The notes: a model not told the origin generated them from the sequence alone. DNA of 50,590 nucleotides from Herpetosiphonaceae bacterium (GCA_013821605.1 JACDGP010000028.1:1-50590); one strand, 5' to 3'; numbered from the stretch's first letter, positions 35,281-43,530 are shown. Made by a program: numbers and translations.

Positions 35281-36288
35281 CTAGCTGCAACAGTCCGCCC
35301 CGCTGGCCGTTGAGCAACAACTACTCGCGTGGGGTGCGCAACAATCGGGTTGCCCCTGCGTCTCGGGCGTGCAGCAACTCGATTGCTCGGCCTGCACCAA
35401 AGTGAGGGCGTCGGAGTGAGGTTTGGTCGCCCGGACAAAGGTGCTGGCAAAGCGGCTCACGAGTTCGGTGGCCTGCTTCGTACCAAGTCGCTCGACCAGG
35501 ACAGGAAACGATGCACCAACCTGCTCAATGCTGTAGCGACGCGTGACTTCGAGGTCGATCGCGGTAAAGCCGGCCGCGCTGAGCAAGCGGTGGTATTCGT
35601 CGTCGGTGAGTGCTCCGGCAATGCAGCCAGACCAGGACGAGAGGTCGCGCCGAAATTCGACCGTATCCACCAGATCAGCCGGCAGGCCGCCGTGAATGAC
35701 GATGTCCGAGATCGCGAACCGGCCACCGGGCTTGAGCACACGGAAGGCTTCTTCGAGCACTGGGGCTTTATCGACGGCTAGATTGATCACGCAGTTGGAG
35801 ATCAAGACATCAATTGTGTTGCTTGGCAGTGGAATCGACGCAATATCGCCTTTGAGAAACTCGACGTTGGTCGCACCGGCCTGGGCCGCGTTCTGCCTGG
35901 CCAGTTGCAGCATGTCGTCGGTCATGTCGAGGCCGTAGGCAAAGCCTGTGGGTCCAACGCGGCGGGCGGAGAGCAGCACATCAATCCCGCCGCCACTGCC
36001 AAGATCTAGGACGGTTTGACCCGGCTCGAGTTGGGCGAGTGCGGTTGGGTTACCGCAGCCAAGCGAGGCGAGCGCCGCCTTGAGTGGGAGCCCGGCAAGT
36101 TCATCTACCTGGTACAGGTTGTCAGTGATGCCATCGGCGGCACAACACGAACTGTCGCCGCCGCAACAGGCAGCAGCCGGTTCGCTGGTACAACAACCTG
36201 ACTGGTTTTCCGTGAGGACGGTCCGGGCGGCGGCACCGTAGTGCTCGCGCACGGCTTCGACAATCTGCCGGTCGTTTTGGGTGGTCAT
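35281..36288 (-). CDS. arsM: Arsenite S-adenosylmethyltransferase with Cys-pair extensions
   Basis: 335 residues from ATG 36288, with AAAGGAGGAG upstream. It methylates As(III) using SAM. Motifs: TVLDLGSGGGIDVLLSARRV (SAM), GLDMTDDML, and the family cysteines in ASLGCGN, ISNCVINL and WSGCIAGAL. Cys pairs lie at 32-33, 41-42 and 48-49 in the N-terminus and at 305-306, 316-317, 324-325 and 333-334 in a 31-residue tail. Such tails occur in some ArsM proteins and are thought to bind trivalent arsenic. Downstream of arsR by 54 bases. Confidence 0.95.
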   Translation of the reverse strand: MTTQNDRQIVEAVREHYGAAARTVLTENQSGCCTSEPAAACCGGDSSCCAADGITDNLYQVDELAGLPLKAALASLGCGNPTALAQLEPGQTVLDLGSGGGIDVLLSARRVGPTGFAYGLDMTDDMLQLARQNAAQAGATNVEFLKGDIASIPLPSNTIDVLISNCVINLAVDKAPVLEEAFRVLKPGGRFAISDIVIHGGLPADLVDTVEFRRDLSSWSGCIAGALTDDEYHRLLSAAGFTAIDLEVTRRYSIEQVGASFPVLVERLGTKQATELVSRFASTFVRATKPHSDALTLVQAEQSSCCTPETQGQPDCCAPHASSCCSTASGADCCS

Positions 36289-36301
36289 CGACTCCTCCTT
36301 T

Positions 36302-36323
36302 TGTATCGAAGAACATCGATACA
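36302..36323. promoter_or_regulatory. Inverted repeat in the arsR-arsM gap
   Basis: Eight-base arms TGTATCGA (36302-36309) and TCGATACA (36316-36323) with a six-base centre, 14 bases before the arsM start codon. The half-site contains ATCGAT-like sequence also seen in the arsR promoter spacer, so it may be a second ArsR operator or an mRNA hairpin near the arsM ribosome site. Confidence 0.5.
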
Positions 36324-36342
36324 TGCCATAAAAAAAAGCGTC

Positions 36343-36708
36343 CTACACCAGAGGCTGTAGGTACGCGCTGATTGCGGCCCACCGCTGGGCAACGGCCGTC
36401 CGGTTGATGAAATAGTAGGCCCACAAGCCCTGCCGCTCGCAGTCGATTAGGCCAGCTTCGCGCAACAGCCGGAGATGGTGCGATACGGTCGGTTGCTTGA
36501 CCGGTAGGGCGGCTTCGAGATCGCAGACGCAGACCTGACCCGCGTTCCGCCCAAGCATATGGAGGATCTGGAGGCGGATGGGATGGCCGAAGATCAGAAA
36601 GTCGTCACTGAGTTCCTGGGCAGTTGTAGCGGTAAGGTCGGTCAGCGGTTCGTCGCCACAGCAACGGGTGCCTAGGATACGCTCTTGGATGTCGATAGTG
36701 CCTGTCAT
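36343..36708 (-). CDS. arsR: ArsR-family arsenic-responsive repressor
   Basis: 121 residues from ATG 36708 (GAGG upstream). Winged helix: HPIRLQILHMLGRNAGQVCV, then CDLEAALPVKQPTVSHHLRL and LLREAGLIDCERQGLWAYYF. The CVCDL motif in the recognition-domain helix is the classic As(III)-binding C-x-C of ArsR, and an extra pair CCGDE sits near residue 16. It should repress its own operon (arsR-arsM-microprotein) until arsenite binds. Confidence 0.93.
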   Translation of the reverse strand: MTGTIDIQERILGTRCCGDEPLTDLTATTAQELSDDFLIFGHPIRLQILHMLGRNAGQVCVCDLEAALPVKQPTVSHHLRLLREAGLIDCERQGLWAYYFINRTAVAQRWAAISAYLQPLV

Positions 36709-36728
36709 GCTTTGCCTCAATGAACGTC

Positions 36729-36757
36729 AGTATACAGGATATATCGATCGTTGTCAA
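36729..36757 (-). promoter_or_regulatory. Promoter and likely ArsR operator for arsR
   Basis: On the minus strand TTGACA (36757-36752), a 17-base spacer and TATACT (36734-36729). The spacer contains ATCGATATAT, and the whole element is flanked by GTATA and TATAC. A repressor in the spacer would block polymerase. The start site is about 15 bases before the arsR start codon. Confidence 0.75.
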
Positions 36758-36843
36758 TATACTCGGCAAAGGTTATGCGCCTGAAGCTGGGGAGTGTCAA
36801 CATCAAGACTGGTAGCCGAACGCAGCGGGCCTCGCGCCACTAC

Positions 36844-37095
36844 TTATTCTTGCGCATCTAGATGTAGAACACCAGTACCTTGCTGCAGTTCGTACTGCTT
36901 CCGCTGCCCGTAGCGGGTCATGCCCTGCGGCTTGTACACCGACAGCGCGGTGAGCACGAGCAACACCAGCAAGGCGGCGCCGGAGGCGACTACCATGAGG
37001 CGTTGCTCGTTTTGAAAATCGGCACCCAGCATGGTTGTCTTTGCCGCAACTGCTGTGACCCATTGGCAGAACATGCCATTCCCGAAGCGCTGCAC
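36844..37095 (-). CDS. Small single-pass membrane protein
   Basis: Up to 83 residues from ATG 37095; shorter starts at 37074 or 37032 are possible and none has a strong ribosome site. One hydrophobic helix (VVASGAALLVLLVLTALSVY) is followed by a basic, short cytoplasmic tail KPQGMTRYGQRKQYELQQ. The tail pattern recurs in small Chloroflexota membrane proteins (impression, unverified). It is divergent from the PHP-domain gene. Confidence 0.5.
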   Translation of the reverse strand: MQRFGNGMFCQWVTAVAAKTTMLGADFQNEQRLMVVASGAALLVLLVLTALSVYKPQGMTRYGQRKQYELQQGTGVLHLDAQE

Positions 37096-37101
37096 GAATT
37101 G

Positions 37102-37161
37102 TTAACGAACACTCACTACAAAGTATACGCGCCTTTAAGACGCTCTTAAGCCCCAGTTGTT
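37102..37161 (+). promoter_or_regulatory. Pho-box-like repeats upstream of the PHP-domain gene
   Basis: GTTAAC at 37101-37106, then TTAAG at 37135 and TTAAG at 37146, and TTGTT at 37157. The last three are 11 bp apart and the first is 33 bp (three steps) upstream. Direct repeats of TTAAC-type at 11-bp spacing are the pattern bound by PhoB/PhoP-type regulators. The minus-strand region before pstS has a similar layout. Confidence 0.45.
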
Positions 37162-37244
37162 ACTCTCGAACTTAGCTGTGCCAGCTCACGGCCGTCTCGT
37201 CTGCCTACGGGGCAATTGGGAACTGATGGAGGAGAGGAACTAAG

Positions 37245-38978
37245 ATGTGCGATACGTCGGACAGCGATCACGATCACAGTCACGAGCATTCAGCCGGTCA
37301 GCACTGCTGTAGTCTTGGCGAAGATTATGAGCGCAACTTAGCTGAACAACGAAAGCACCAAGTCACGCGCCGGGATGTACTGCGGGCCGTCGGAGCTTCC
37401 GGCCTATTAATCGCCAGTGGGACGATCAATGCCGGATCGGTCTTTGCGGCCGATACGCCGGCTGGCGCTGCTGAGCAGCCGACGCGCCTCTACAGCCCAC
37501 TCGGTGCCGGCGAGTTCGATGGCTTCTACTATCTCTCGGGTGACCACCACATCCACACGCGCTACAGCTCGGATGCGAAGTATGCTGTGCAGCGACAGGT
37601 TGCTGAGGCAAACCACCATGGTCTCGGCTGGATGGTCATCACTGATCACGGTAGTGGAGCACACAATAAGATCAGCGTCGACTTGACCTACCCGGACATT
37701 CAGCAGGCACGTGATGTGTTCAAGAACATGCTGGTTTTCGTAGGGCTTGAGATGAACATTCCGGGTGCTGAGCATGGCACGGTTATGCTTGAGCCAAATG
37801 CCCAGGAGAAGGATCAGATCAAGCAGTTTGAGGCTGCGTATGATGGCCGCATCGCCCCAAATACGGAGGAGCAGGCGATCGCCGGGCTCAAATTCCTCGA
37901 CGGCTATTCACCCAAGCCCCTCTTCTTCGCGAACCATCCCGCGCGTAATGGCCTTGACTCGCCACATGAGATCCGCAACTGGAAAGCCGCAGCGCCAGAG
38001 ATCGCGGTTGGCTTCGAGGGCGCACCGGGCCATCAAGCAGCTGGTTTGATCCGTGACCAAGATGGCAAGTTCGTGGCCTACCGTGGCTTCTACGGGAACA
38101 AACCTGAGGCTACTTCCTGGCCCGGCTATCCACTCGAAAGCTATTTCACCTATGGAGGCTTTGATTGGATGACCGCCAAATTGGGCGGTCTGTGGGACTC
38201 CTTGTTGGGCGATGGGATGCGCTGGTGGATCACCGCCAACAGCGACTCGCATAAATACTTCAATGATCTGCAGGACGTTGATAACACACAGTTCGACGCG
38301 CAGGGCTATGTTAGCGAGGTTGACAAGTATTTCCAGCGTCCGACCTATGGTGACTTCCGACCGGGCGAGTATAGCCGCACGTATGTGATCGCGGATCAGG
38401 CCACCCATGCCGGGGTGATGGAGGCTTTGCGAGCTGGACACAGCTTCGTCGTACTAGGTGACCTGATTGACCGGCTCAAGTTCGTTATCGCCACCACGGA
38501 CGGTCACGGCCAGCATGCCGGTGATACGACGACGGCCGGCATGGGGGACACGCTCACGGTGAAGCCGGGCGGTACTGTGCACGTTACGATGAGTGTCCGT
38601 GTGCCAGCAACGCCCAATTGGTTCAACCAGCGGCCGATGGTCGACCATATCGACCTGATCGGTGGAGATGTCACTCATCCAAGTCAGACGGCCGGAGCAG
38701 ACACATTTACCAATCCTAGCACGCGCGTCTTGGCGACCTACTCGCGTGGGCGCTGGAAGACGAAAGAAAGTGCCGAGGGTCTCGTCCTGACGATGACGTA
38801 CACCCTCCACAACATCCAGCAGGATGGCTACCTACGACTGCGCGGGACCAATACGCATGACCGCAGTGCAACACCGCCAATGGATCCCGACATGCGGGGG
38901 CAGACCGGCACTGCCCAGTCGCCTTGGGATGATCTATGGTTCTACTCGAACCCAGTCTTTATTCGCGTCGTACCCTAA
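37245..38978 (+). CDS. Tat-exported PHP-domain (CehA/McbA-like) metallohydrolase
   Basis: 577 residues. The PHP motifs are clear: GDHHIHTRYSSDA near residue 99, VITDHGSGAHN, LEMNIPGAEH, FFANHPAR and ANSDSH, ligands of a multinuclear metal site. A twin-arginine signal lies at residues 41-70 (TRRDVLRAVGASGLLIASG, then VFAAD), so it is folded with its metal before export. A 40-residue stretch with several His and a Cys pair (SDHDHSHEHSAGQHCC) precedes the signal. Phosphoester hydrolysis is likely, substrate unknown. GGAGGAGAGG lies before the ATG. A perfect terminator follows. Confidence 0.88.
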   Translation: MCDTSDSDHDHSHEHSAGQHCCSLGEDYERNLAEQRKHQVTRRDVLRAVGASGLLIASGTINAGSVFAADTPAGAAEQPTRLYSPLGAGEFDGFYYLSGDHHIHTRYSSDAKYAVQRQVAEANHHGLGWMVITDHGSGAHNKISVDLTYPDIQQARDVFKNMLVFVGLEMNIPGAEHGTVMLEPNAQEKDQIKQFEAAYDGRIAPNTEEQAIAGLKFLDGYSPKPLFFANHPARNGLDSPHEIRNWKAAAPEIAVGFEGAPGHQAAGLIRDQDGKFVAYRGFYGNKPEATSWPGYPLESYFTYGGFDWMTAKLGGLWDSLLGDGMRWWITANSDSHKYFNDLQDVDNTQFDAQGYVSEVDKYFQRPTYGDFRPGEYSRTYVIADQATHAGVMEALRAGHSFVVLGDLIDRLKFVIATTDGHGQHAGDTTTAGMGDTLTVKPGGTVHVTMSVRVPATPNWFNQRPMVDHIDLIGGDVTHPSQTAGADTFTNPSTRVLATYSRGRWKTKESAEGLVLTMTYTLHNIQQDGYLRLRGTNTHDRSATPPMDPDMRGQTGTAQSPWDDLWFYSNPVFIRVVP

Positions 38979-38995
38979 CACGAGGTGACGATCGT

Positions 38996-39030
38996 GTAGG
39001 AGACCTGCCCGTGCCGGGCAGGTCTCCTAC
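38996..39030 (+). terminator. Long perfect hairpin terminator after the PHP-domain gene
   Basis: Sixteen-base arms GTAGGAGACCTGCCCG (38996-39011) and CGGGCAGGTCTCCTAC (39015-39030) with a three-base loop, 17 bases after the stop. The T-rich run GGCTTTCTTTTCTG lies about ten bases later. Between here and the arsRC promoter only a weak, long-loop stem (CCTGACA/TGTCAGG near 39127-39166) is visible. Confidence 0.8.
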
Positions 39031-39204
39031 GTCTATGGCAGGCTTTCTTTTCTGCCGTTTCAGAGCGACCTTTTCAGTCAACCCATGTTAGCAAGCACGT
39101 TGTGTGGGTCTCTTCCTGATGCTGGCCCCTGACACCTTACCCGACTCGCCCATACCGGGATGTCAGGAGAGCCGAGATATGCCTGGATCTCAGAGATTGC
39201 TCCT

Positions 39205-39248
39205 TGACATTTAGCATACAACGATCAATTATATCAATACTAATTGAA
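39205..39248 (+). promoter_or_regulatory. Promoter and operator of the arsR/arsC fusion operon
   Basis: TTGACA at 39205-39210 with an AT-rich -10 region at about 39228-39235 (AATTAT to TTATAT). An inverted repeat TCAATTA (39226-39232) and TAATTGA (39242-39248) overlaps the -10 region, as expected for autorepression by the ArsR part of the protein. Confidence 0.65.
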
Positions 39249-39273
39249 TCAAATAATATTGACGGGATTGCAT

Positions 39274-40098
39274 ATGCTTGCTGATGTAGGAGCCATACCA
39301 GGACCAGATGTGCTCGCCTTCTTCAAAGTCCTTGCCGACGAAACACGCCTGGCTATCGTCCGACTGCTCACATTATCTGATCTGCGCGTGGGCGAGTTGG
39401 TCAACGCGGTGCAGCAGCCGCAAAATGCCGTCTCATACCACCTCAAGCAGTTGCGCCGCCTTGGACTTTTGCGGGATCGTCGGAGCAATCGTGACGGGCG
39501 CGATGTGTACTACAGTGTTGATTTGGAGCGGCTGCATGCCTTGTATATGGAGGCCGGGGCGGCGATCCATCCGGGCCTGACGGTGCCTGCGACAGAACCC
39601 GCGAGCCTTGCTGCACTTGAGCGTCCACTCCGGATCTTATTTCTGTGTACGCATAACCGGGCGCGTTCGCAGTTAGCGGAAGGGATTGCTCGCTCGCTGG
39701 CCGGTGATCAGGTGGCCGTGGTTAGTGCCGGCAGTGAACCAAGCGCGGTTCACCCCCTCACCATTGAGCTGTTGCGGGACTTGGGAATTGATGGCAGCGA
39801 CTTGGCCTCCAAGTCGCTCCAGCTGTTTGCTGAGGAGGAGTTTGATTACATCATCACCACCTGTGACCGCGTCCGCGAAGAGTGCCCAACCTTTCCCGGC
39901 GATCCCCGCCAGATCCATTGGAGTTTTGCGGACCCGTTGGAGGTGACCGGTGGCCTCGACCGACAACGGCTCGCTTTTCGCACGACGGCGCGGGAACTCG
40001 TGACCCGTCTTGAATATCTGTTGAGCTTGCCGCACCCAGTGACTGGGCAGCGGCTGATGTTGCGCATCTTCCCACCTCAGTTGCCGGGTCCGAGATGA
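39274..40098 (+). CDS. ArsR-ArsC fusion: repressor plus arsenate reductase
   Basis: 274 residues from ATG 39274; upstream TTG codons have poorer context. The N-terminal ArsR domain (FFKVLADETRLAIVRLLTLS, QPQNAVSYHLKQLRRLGLLR) is fused to a low-molecular-weight phosphatase-fold arsenate reductase (ILFLCTHNRARSQLAEGIAR, with C-x5-R). Two further Cys in TTCDRVREECPTFPGDP match the thioredoxin-coupled redox relay. The repressor domain lacks the C-V-C motif, so its metal site differs. It would sense arsenic and reduce As(V) to As(III). The stop overlaps the aquaporin start. Confidence 0.93.
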   Translation: MLADVGAIPGPDVLAFFKVLADETRLAIVRLLTLSDLRVGELVNAVQQPQNAVSYHLKQLRRLGLLRDRRSNRDGRDVYYSVDLERLHALYMEAGAAIHPGLTVPATEPASLAALERPLRILFLCTHNRARSQLAEGIARSLAGDQVAVVSAGSEPSAVHPLTIELLRDLGIDGSDLASKSLQLFAEEEFDYIITTCDRVREECPTFPGDPRQIHWSFADPLEVTGGLDRQRLAFRTTARELVTRLEYLLSLPHPVTGQRLMLRIFPPQLPGPR

Positions 40099-40787
40099 AT
40101 GCGTCCCTGGTACGGCGAGCCGGCGCGGAATTGGTCGGAACCTATGCCTTGGTGACGGCCGGTTGCGGGGCGATCATGGTCAATGCGCAGACGGGCGCGC
40201 TGACGCATCTTGGCGTTGCCCTGACGTTTGGGCTGGTCATCATGGTGATGATAGCGGCGACCGGCCATATCTCGGGAGCGCACTTCAATCCCGCCGTCAC
40301 CCTCGCGTTTGCCCTGACGCGCCATTTCCGTTGGCGTGATGTCCCGTGGTATATCAGCGGCCAGGTGGTCGGCGCGGTCGCGGGTGCCCTGACCCTGCGC
40401 CTGTTGTTTGGTTTGGTTGCTGATCTCGGTGCCACCCTCCCACAGCATGGTGCCGGCCAAGCCCTGGGCCTCGAAGTCTTGCTGAGTGCGGTTTTGATGT
40501 TCGTGATCATCTCCGTGGCCACCGATACTCGCGCGGTAGGAGAGCTCGCAGCGCTAGCGATTGGGGGAACTGTGGCGCTTGATGCGCTGTGGGGTGGGCC
40601 AGTCAGCGGTGCCTCAATGAACCCGGCACGGTCGTTTGGACCCGCGCTCATTGGTGGTGTTTGGCGTGACCAGTGGGTCTACTGGCTTGGCCCGATCATT
40701 GGAGCGAGTCTCGGTGCATTCCTCTACCAATGGCTGCGCGCGCCGCTGGTGCGTGCGACGGTGGAAACCGAGCCAGTGACAACATAA
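40095..40787 (+). CDS. aqpS: Aquaporin-family channel, likely arsenite-conducting
   Basis: 230 residues with six hydrophobic helices and both NPA half-helices (HFNPAVTLA and SMNPARSFGPA); the N-terminus AELVGTYALVTAGCGAIMV is typical for MIP channels. Its ATG overlaps the arsR/arsC stop (ATGA). Rhizobial AqpS, next to arsC, is known to let arsenite flow out after arsenate is reduced. The same job is inferred here, and no ArsB or Acr3 pump is visible in the window. Confidence 0.88.
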   Translation: MNASLVRRAGAELVGTYALVTAGCGAIMVNAQTGALTHLGVALTFGLVIMVMIAATGHISGAHFNPAVTLAFALTRHFRWRDVPWYISGQVVGAVAGALTLRLLFGLVADLGATLPQHGAGQALGLEVLLSAVLMFVIISVATDTRAVGELAALAIGGTVALDALWGGPVSGASMNPARSFGPALIGGVWRDQWVYWLGPIIGASLGAFLYQWLRAPLVRATVETEPVTT

Positions 40788-40801
40788 CCTGGGAGTTAAT
40801 G

Positions 40802-41527
40802 ATGGACCAACTCACGATCTTTGGTGATATTCATGCCAATCTACCGGCACTTAATGCGGTCTTCGCGGACATGGATAGCCGGCAGGTGCAGCCCGACTAC
40901 TGTCTTGGTGATCTGGTCGGCTACGCGCCATGGCCAAACGAGGTCGTGGCGACGATGCGTGCCCGCCAGATTCCGACAATCATGGGAAACTATGACCAAG
41001 GGGTGGGCAACAGCAGCCCGGACTGCGGCTGTGCGTATACGAATCCGGTGGAGGAAGTGCTGGGCAAACGCTCGATTGCTTGGACAAATGTTGTGACACT
41101 AGACGAGCACAAAGCCTACCTCCGCGAGCTGCCGCTCCAGATCCCGCTACAGCTGGGGAACTTGCGGGTGATGCTGGTGCATGGCAGCCCGCGCCGCATC
41201 AACGAGTATCTTTTCGCTGATCGTCCAGATAAGAGCTTGGAGCGGCTGCTTGATCTGGTGGAGGCGGATGTGTTGGTCTGCGGCCATACCCATGTGCCCT
41301 ACCATCGCATGCTGCCGAGCGGACGCCAGGTCATCAATGCAGGGAGCGTCGGCAAGCCCAAAGACGATGATCCCCGGGCTTGCTACGTGGTGATGCATGC
41401 GACGGATCGCGAGCTTACGGTGGAGTTTGCGCGTGTTGCCTACAATGTCGAGCAGGCTGCACAGGCAATTGAGGCGAGTGCGTTGCCTCACGAGTATGCT
41501 CGCATGCTGCGTGATGGACACAGCTAG
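40802..41527 (+). CDS. Metallophosphoesterase in the arsenic operon
   Basis: 241 residues from ATG 40802 (GGGAG six bases upstream; ATG 40799 is too close). Calcineurin-like motifs in order: FGDIHANLPAL, YCLGDLVGYAPWPNE, IMGNYD, VMLVHGSPRR and CGHTHVPYHRM, then INAGSVGKP. It resembles the YfcE-type phosphodiesterases. A C-x-C lies in SPDCGCAYTNP. It starts 14 bases after the aquaporin stop and is the last gene of this operon. A role on an arsenylated or phosphorylated metabolite is only a guess. Confidence 0.88.
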   Translation: MDQLTIFGDIHANLPALNAVFADMDSRQVQPDYCLGDLVGYAPWPNEVVATMRARQIPTIMGNYDQGVGNSSPDCGCAYTNPVEEVLGKRSIAWTNVVTLDEHKAYLRELPLQIPLQLGNLRVMLVHGSPRRINEYLFADRPDKSLERLLDLVEADVLVCGHTHVPYHRMLPSGRQVINAGSVGKPKDDDPRACYVVMHATDRELTVEFARVAYNVEQAAQAIEASALPHEYARMLRDGHS

Positions 41528-41553
41528 ATGCTGCGAAGGCCTGACGCTCCGAC

Positions 41554-41856
41554 TTACATCGGTCGAGGTGGCTCACCCGAGGGCGCAGCTCCGCCGCCAA
41601 GCGCATCACCTCCTCCTCGTTGCGAGGTCCAGTGGAGTTTCATGTGCAGCCCTTCCTGCCCATTATCGTCGACGACGGCATCAACTGAGAAGTTGATACG
41701 GCCGGCCGGGTCCAGATGTAACTCACGCTGACCTTTCCACACGTTAATGTCACCCTGCCGCAGCTCTTGGGCAAACTGCATCAGGATATCCGCAATCTCG
41801 CCGGCATTGCCTTCCATGTGCCACTTAAGTTCGTCTGATCCTGGCTGCTGTGTCAT
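41554..41856 (-). CDS. Amphi-Trp-domain-like small protein
   Basis: 100 residues from ATG 41856 (AGGAG eight bases upstream; ATG 41862 is too close). The body reads GEIADILMQFAQELRQGDIN, VWKGQRELHLDPAGRINFSV and GLHMKLHWTS, the helix-then-strands pattern with a late Trp of the amphi-Trp domain. The tail is Gly/Pro-rich and disordered. No function known. It is 26 bases beyond the convergent metallophosphoesterase gene. Confidence 0.65.
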   Translation of the reverse strand: MTQQPGSDELKWHMEGNAGEIADILMQFAQELRQGDINVWKGQRELHLDPAGRINFSVDAVVDDNGQEGLHMKLHWTSQRGGGDALGGGAAPSGEPPRPM

Positions 41857-41933
41857 GCACATTGCTCCTGCTATGTAAGGAGTGCTTCAGCAAGCAGGGG
41901 ACCAAGGGGTAGAAGAAATGAGGGCGGCGGGAG

Positions 41934-42575
41934 TTATTTGCGACGGAGGCCAGTCGCGACCCAAGCTGCTCGTTCGGCGATGTTAACCGCGCGGTCGGCA
42001 ATCCGTTCCAGATTGTGGGCCACGAACAAGCCATACATGTAGTGGCGTAGGCTTGCCTGATCCGCAAAGCGAGGCGCAAGACTGTTCTGCAGGAGTTGCG
42101 CATAGCGCGCATCAACATCATTGTCGGCGACAGCCAGACGGTGTTCGACCGTGGCATCGCGTTCGACGACGGCAGTGATGCTTTGCGACAGCAGGCTGCG
42201 TACTTGGCGAGATAAGTCGTGTAACTCGGGGATGGGGGCAGGCGTAAGGGTATCGCGGAGGACCAGGGCAGCTACTCCAGCAGCGTAGTCACCGATACGT
42301 TCAAGGTCAGCAGCAATGGCAATGGCTGCGATACAGACGCGTAAATCACGGGCGATGGGCTGCTGGCGGGCGATCAGCCGCAGCACGGCCTCTTCGACCC
42401 CTGCACGGCGTGCGTTGATTTCACCGTCAGCAGCAATCAATGCCCGCGCTGAGCCATGTTGAGCGTATTCATAGGCACGCAGCGCACGACCGAGGGCTTG
42501 ATCGACGTCCTGGTGCATTTGCACCAAGGCGCGCTCAACCTCGGACAGCTCATGATCAAAGATCGTACGAATCAT
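41934..42575 (-). CDS. phoU: Phosphate uptake regulator PhoU
   Basis: 213 residues, all alpha-helical, with the two PhoU repeats. The E/D-x3-D metal-binding patterns appear in LIARQQPIARDLRVCIAAIA, LERIGDYAAGVA and LERIADRAVNIAERA. It dampens Pho signalling through PstB and the PhoR kinase. It is the last gene of the pst operon, 34 bases after pstB. Confidence 0.93.
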   Translation of the reverse strand: MIRTIFDHELSEVERALVQMHQDVDQALGRALRAYEYAQHGSARALIAADGEINARRAGVEEAVLRLIARQQPIARDLRVCIAAIAIAADLERIGDYAAGVAALVLRDTLTPAPIPELHDLSRQVRSLLSQSITAVVERDATVEHRLAVADNDVDARYAQLLQNSLAPRFADQASLRHYMYGLFVAHNLERIADRAVNIAERAAWVATGLRRK

Positions 42576-42609
42576 GGCCCGCCAATCAGACGGTCTTTAA
42601 GGCGTACCG

Positions 42610-43470
42610 CTAGCCAAAGCGGCCCGTAATGTAGTCTTGTGTACGTTGATCCTTTGGCCGGCGGAACAGATCGCCTGTTGGTCCGGCTTCAACCACAAAG
42701 CCCGCCCGAGTTTCAGGATTCATGGTCAAAAAGACGGTCTGATCGGCGACCCGCGCCGCTTGCTGAAGGTTGTGAGTCACAATCACAATCGTGAACTCAC
42801 GCTCGAGCGCAAACATTAACTCTTCGATCTTATAGGTCGAGATCGGATCGAGGGCCGATGCCGGCTCGTCCATCAAAATAACTTCGGGTCGCACGGCAAT
42901 TGCCCGCGCAATACATAAACGCTGCTGTTGACCGCCCGATAGGGCTAGGCCCGATTGACGGATTTTGTCCTTCACCTCGTCCCACAAAGCGGCACCATGC
43001 AGGGCCTGTTCGACGCGATCTGGAATCTCACGCTGGGGCACACGCTGCGAGCCTAATTGCATGCCATAGGCAACATTGTCGAAGATTGACATGGGAAAGG
43101 GATTCGGTCGCTGGAAGATCATGCCGACTCGTTTGCGCAACTCAACCAGATCCTCGACGGCGTTAATATCCTGGCCGTTAAGGAGCAACTGGCCTTCACT
43201 ATGAGCGCCGGGCGTTCGATCATGCATGCGATTCATGGCGCGCAACAACGTTGACTTACCACAGCCAGAAGGGCCAATGAGCGCCGTAATCTGATGCTCG
43301 CCCGCGACCATGTTGATGTCGTCGAGCGCTTTGAAAGCACCATAGAAGAAGTTGAAATGGCGTGCTTCGACCTGCGGCTGGGCTGCACCAACCGCTGCAT
43401 TTTGGCTCGGATCGGTCCGTACTTGTAGTGCTGGACCCTGGTTACTCGCTGCTTGTGCTGGTTGTGCCAT
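42610..43470 (-). CDS. pstB: Phosphate ABC transporter ATP-binding protein PstB (copy next to phoU)
   Basis: 286 residues. Walker [21 protein letters not shown] near residue 65, signature [19 protein letters not shown], Walker [15 protein letters not shown], and PstB-typical [20 protein letters not shown]. An N-terminal extension of about 35 residues rich in Gln and Ala is not part of the fold. A second complete pstB precedes it by 60 bases; the two proteins are similar but not identical. Confidence 0.95.
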   Translation of the reverse strand: MAQPAQAASNQGPALQVRTDPSQNAAVGAAQPQVEARHFNFFYGAFKALDDINMVAGEHQITALIGPSGCGKSTLLRAMNRMHDRTPGAHSEGQLLLNGQDINAVEDLVELRKRVGMIFQRPNPFPMSIFDNVAYGMQLGSQRVPQREIPDRVEQALHGAALWDEVKDKIRQSGLALSGGQQQRLCIARAIAVRPEVILMDEPASALDPISTYKIEELMFALEREFTIVIVTHNLQQAARVADQTVFLTMNPETRAGFVVEAGPTGDLFRRPKDQRTQDYITGRFG

Positions 43471-43530
43471 ATGCTAAGGCCTACCCTTTGAAGTGCAGGC
43501 AGATAAGCTTGCCTGCCTAGGCTGCCGCTT

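Noticed and set aside
39127-39166. Possible structured RNA (CCTGACA/TGTCAGG with an inner CCCG/CGGG)
   Set aside because: Long loops and no match to a known riboswitch; likely chance.
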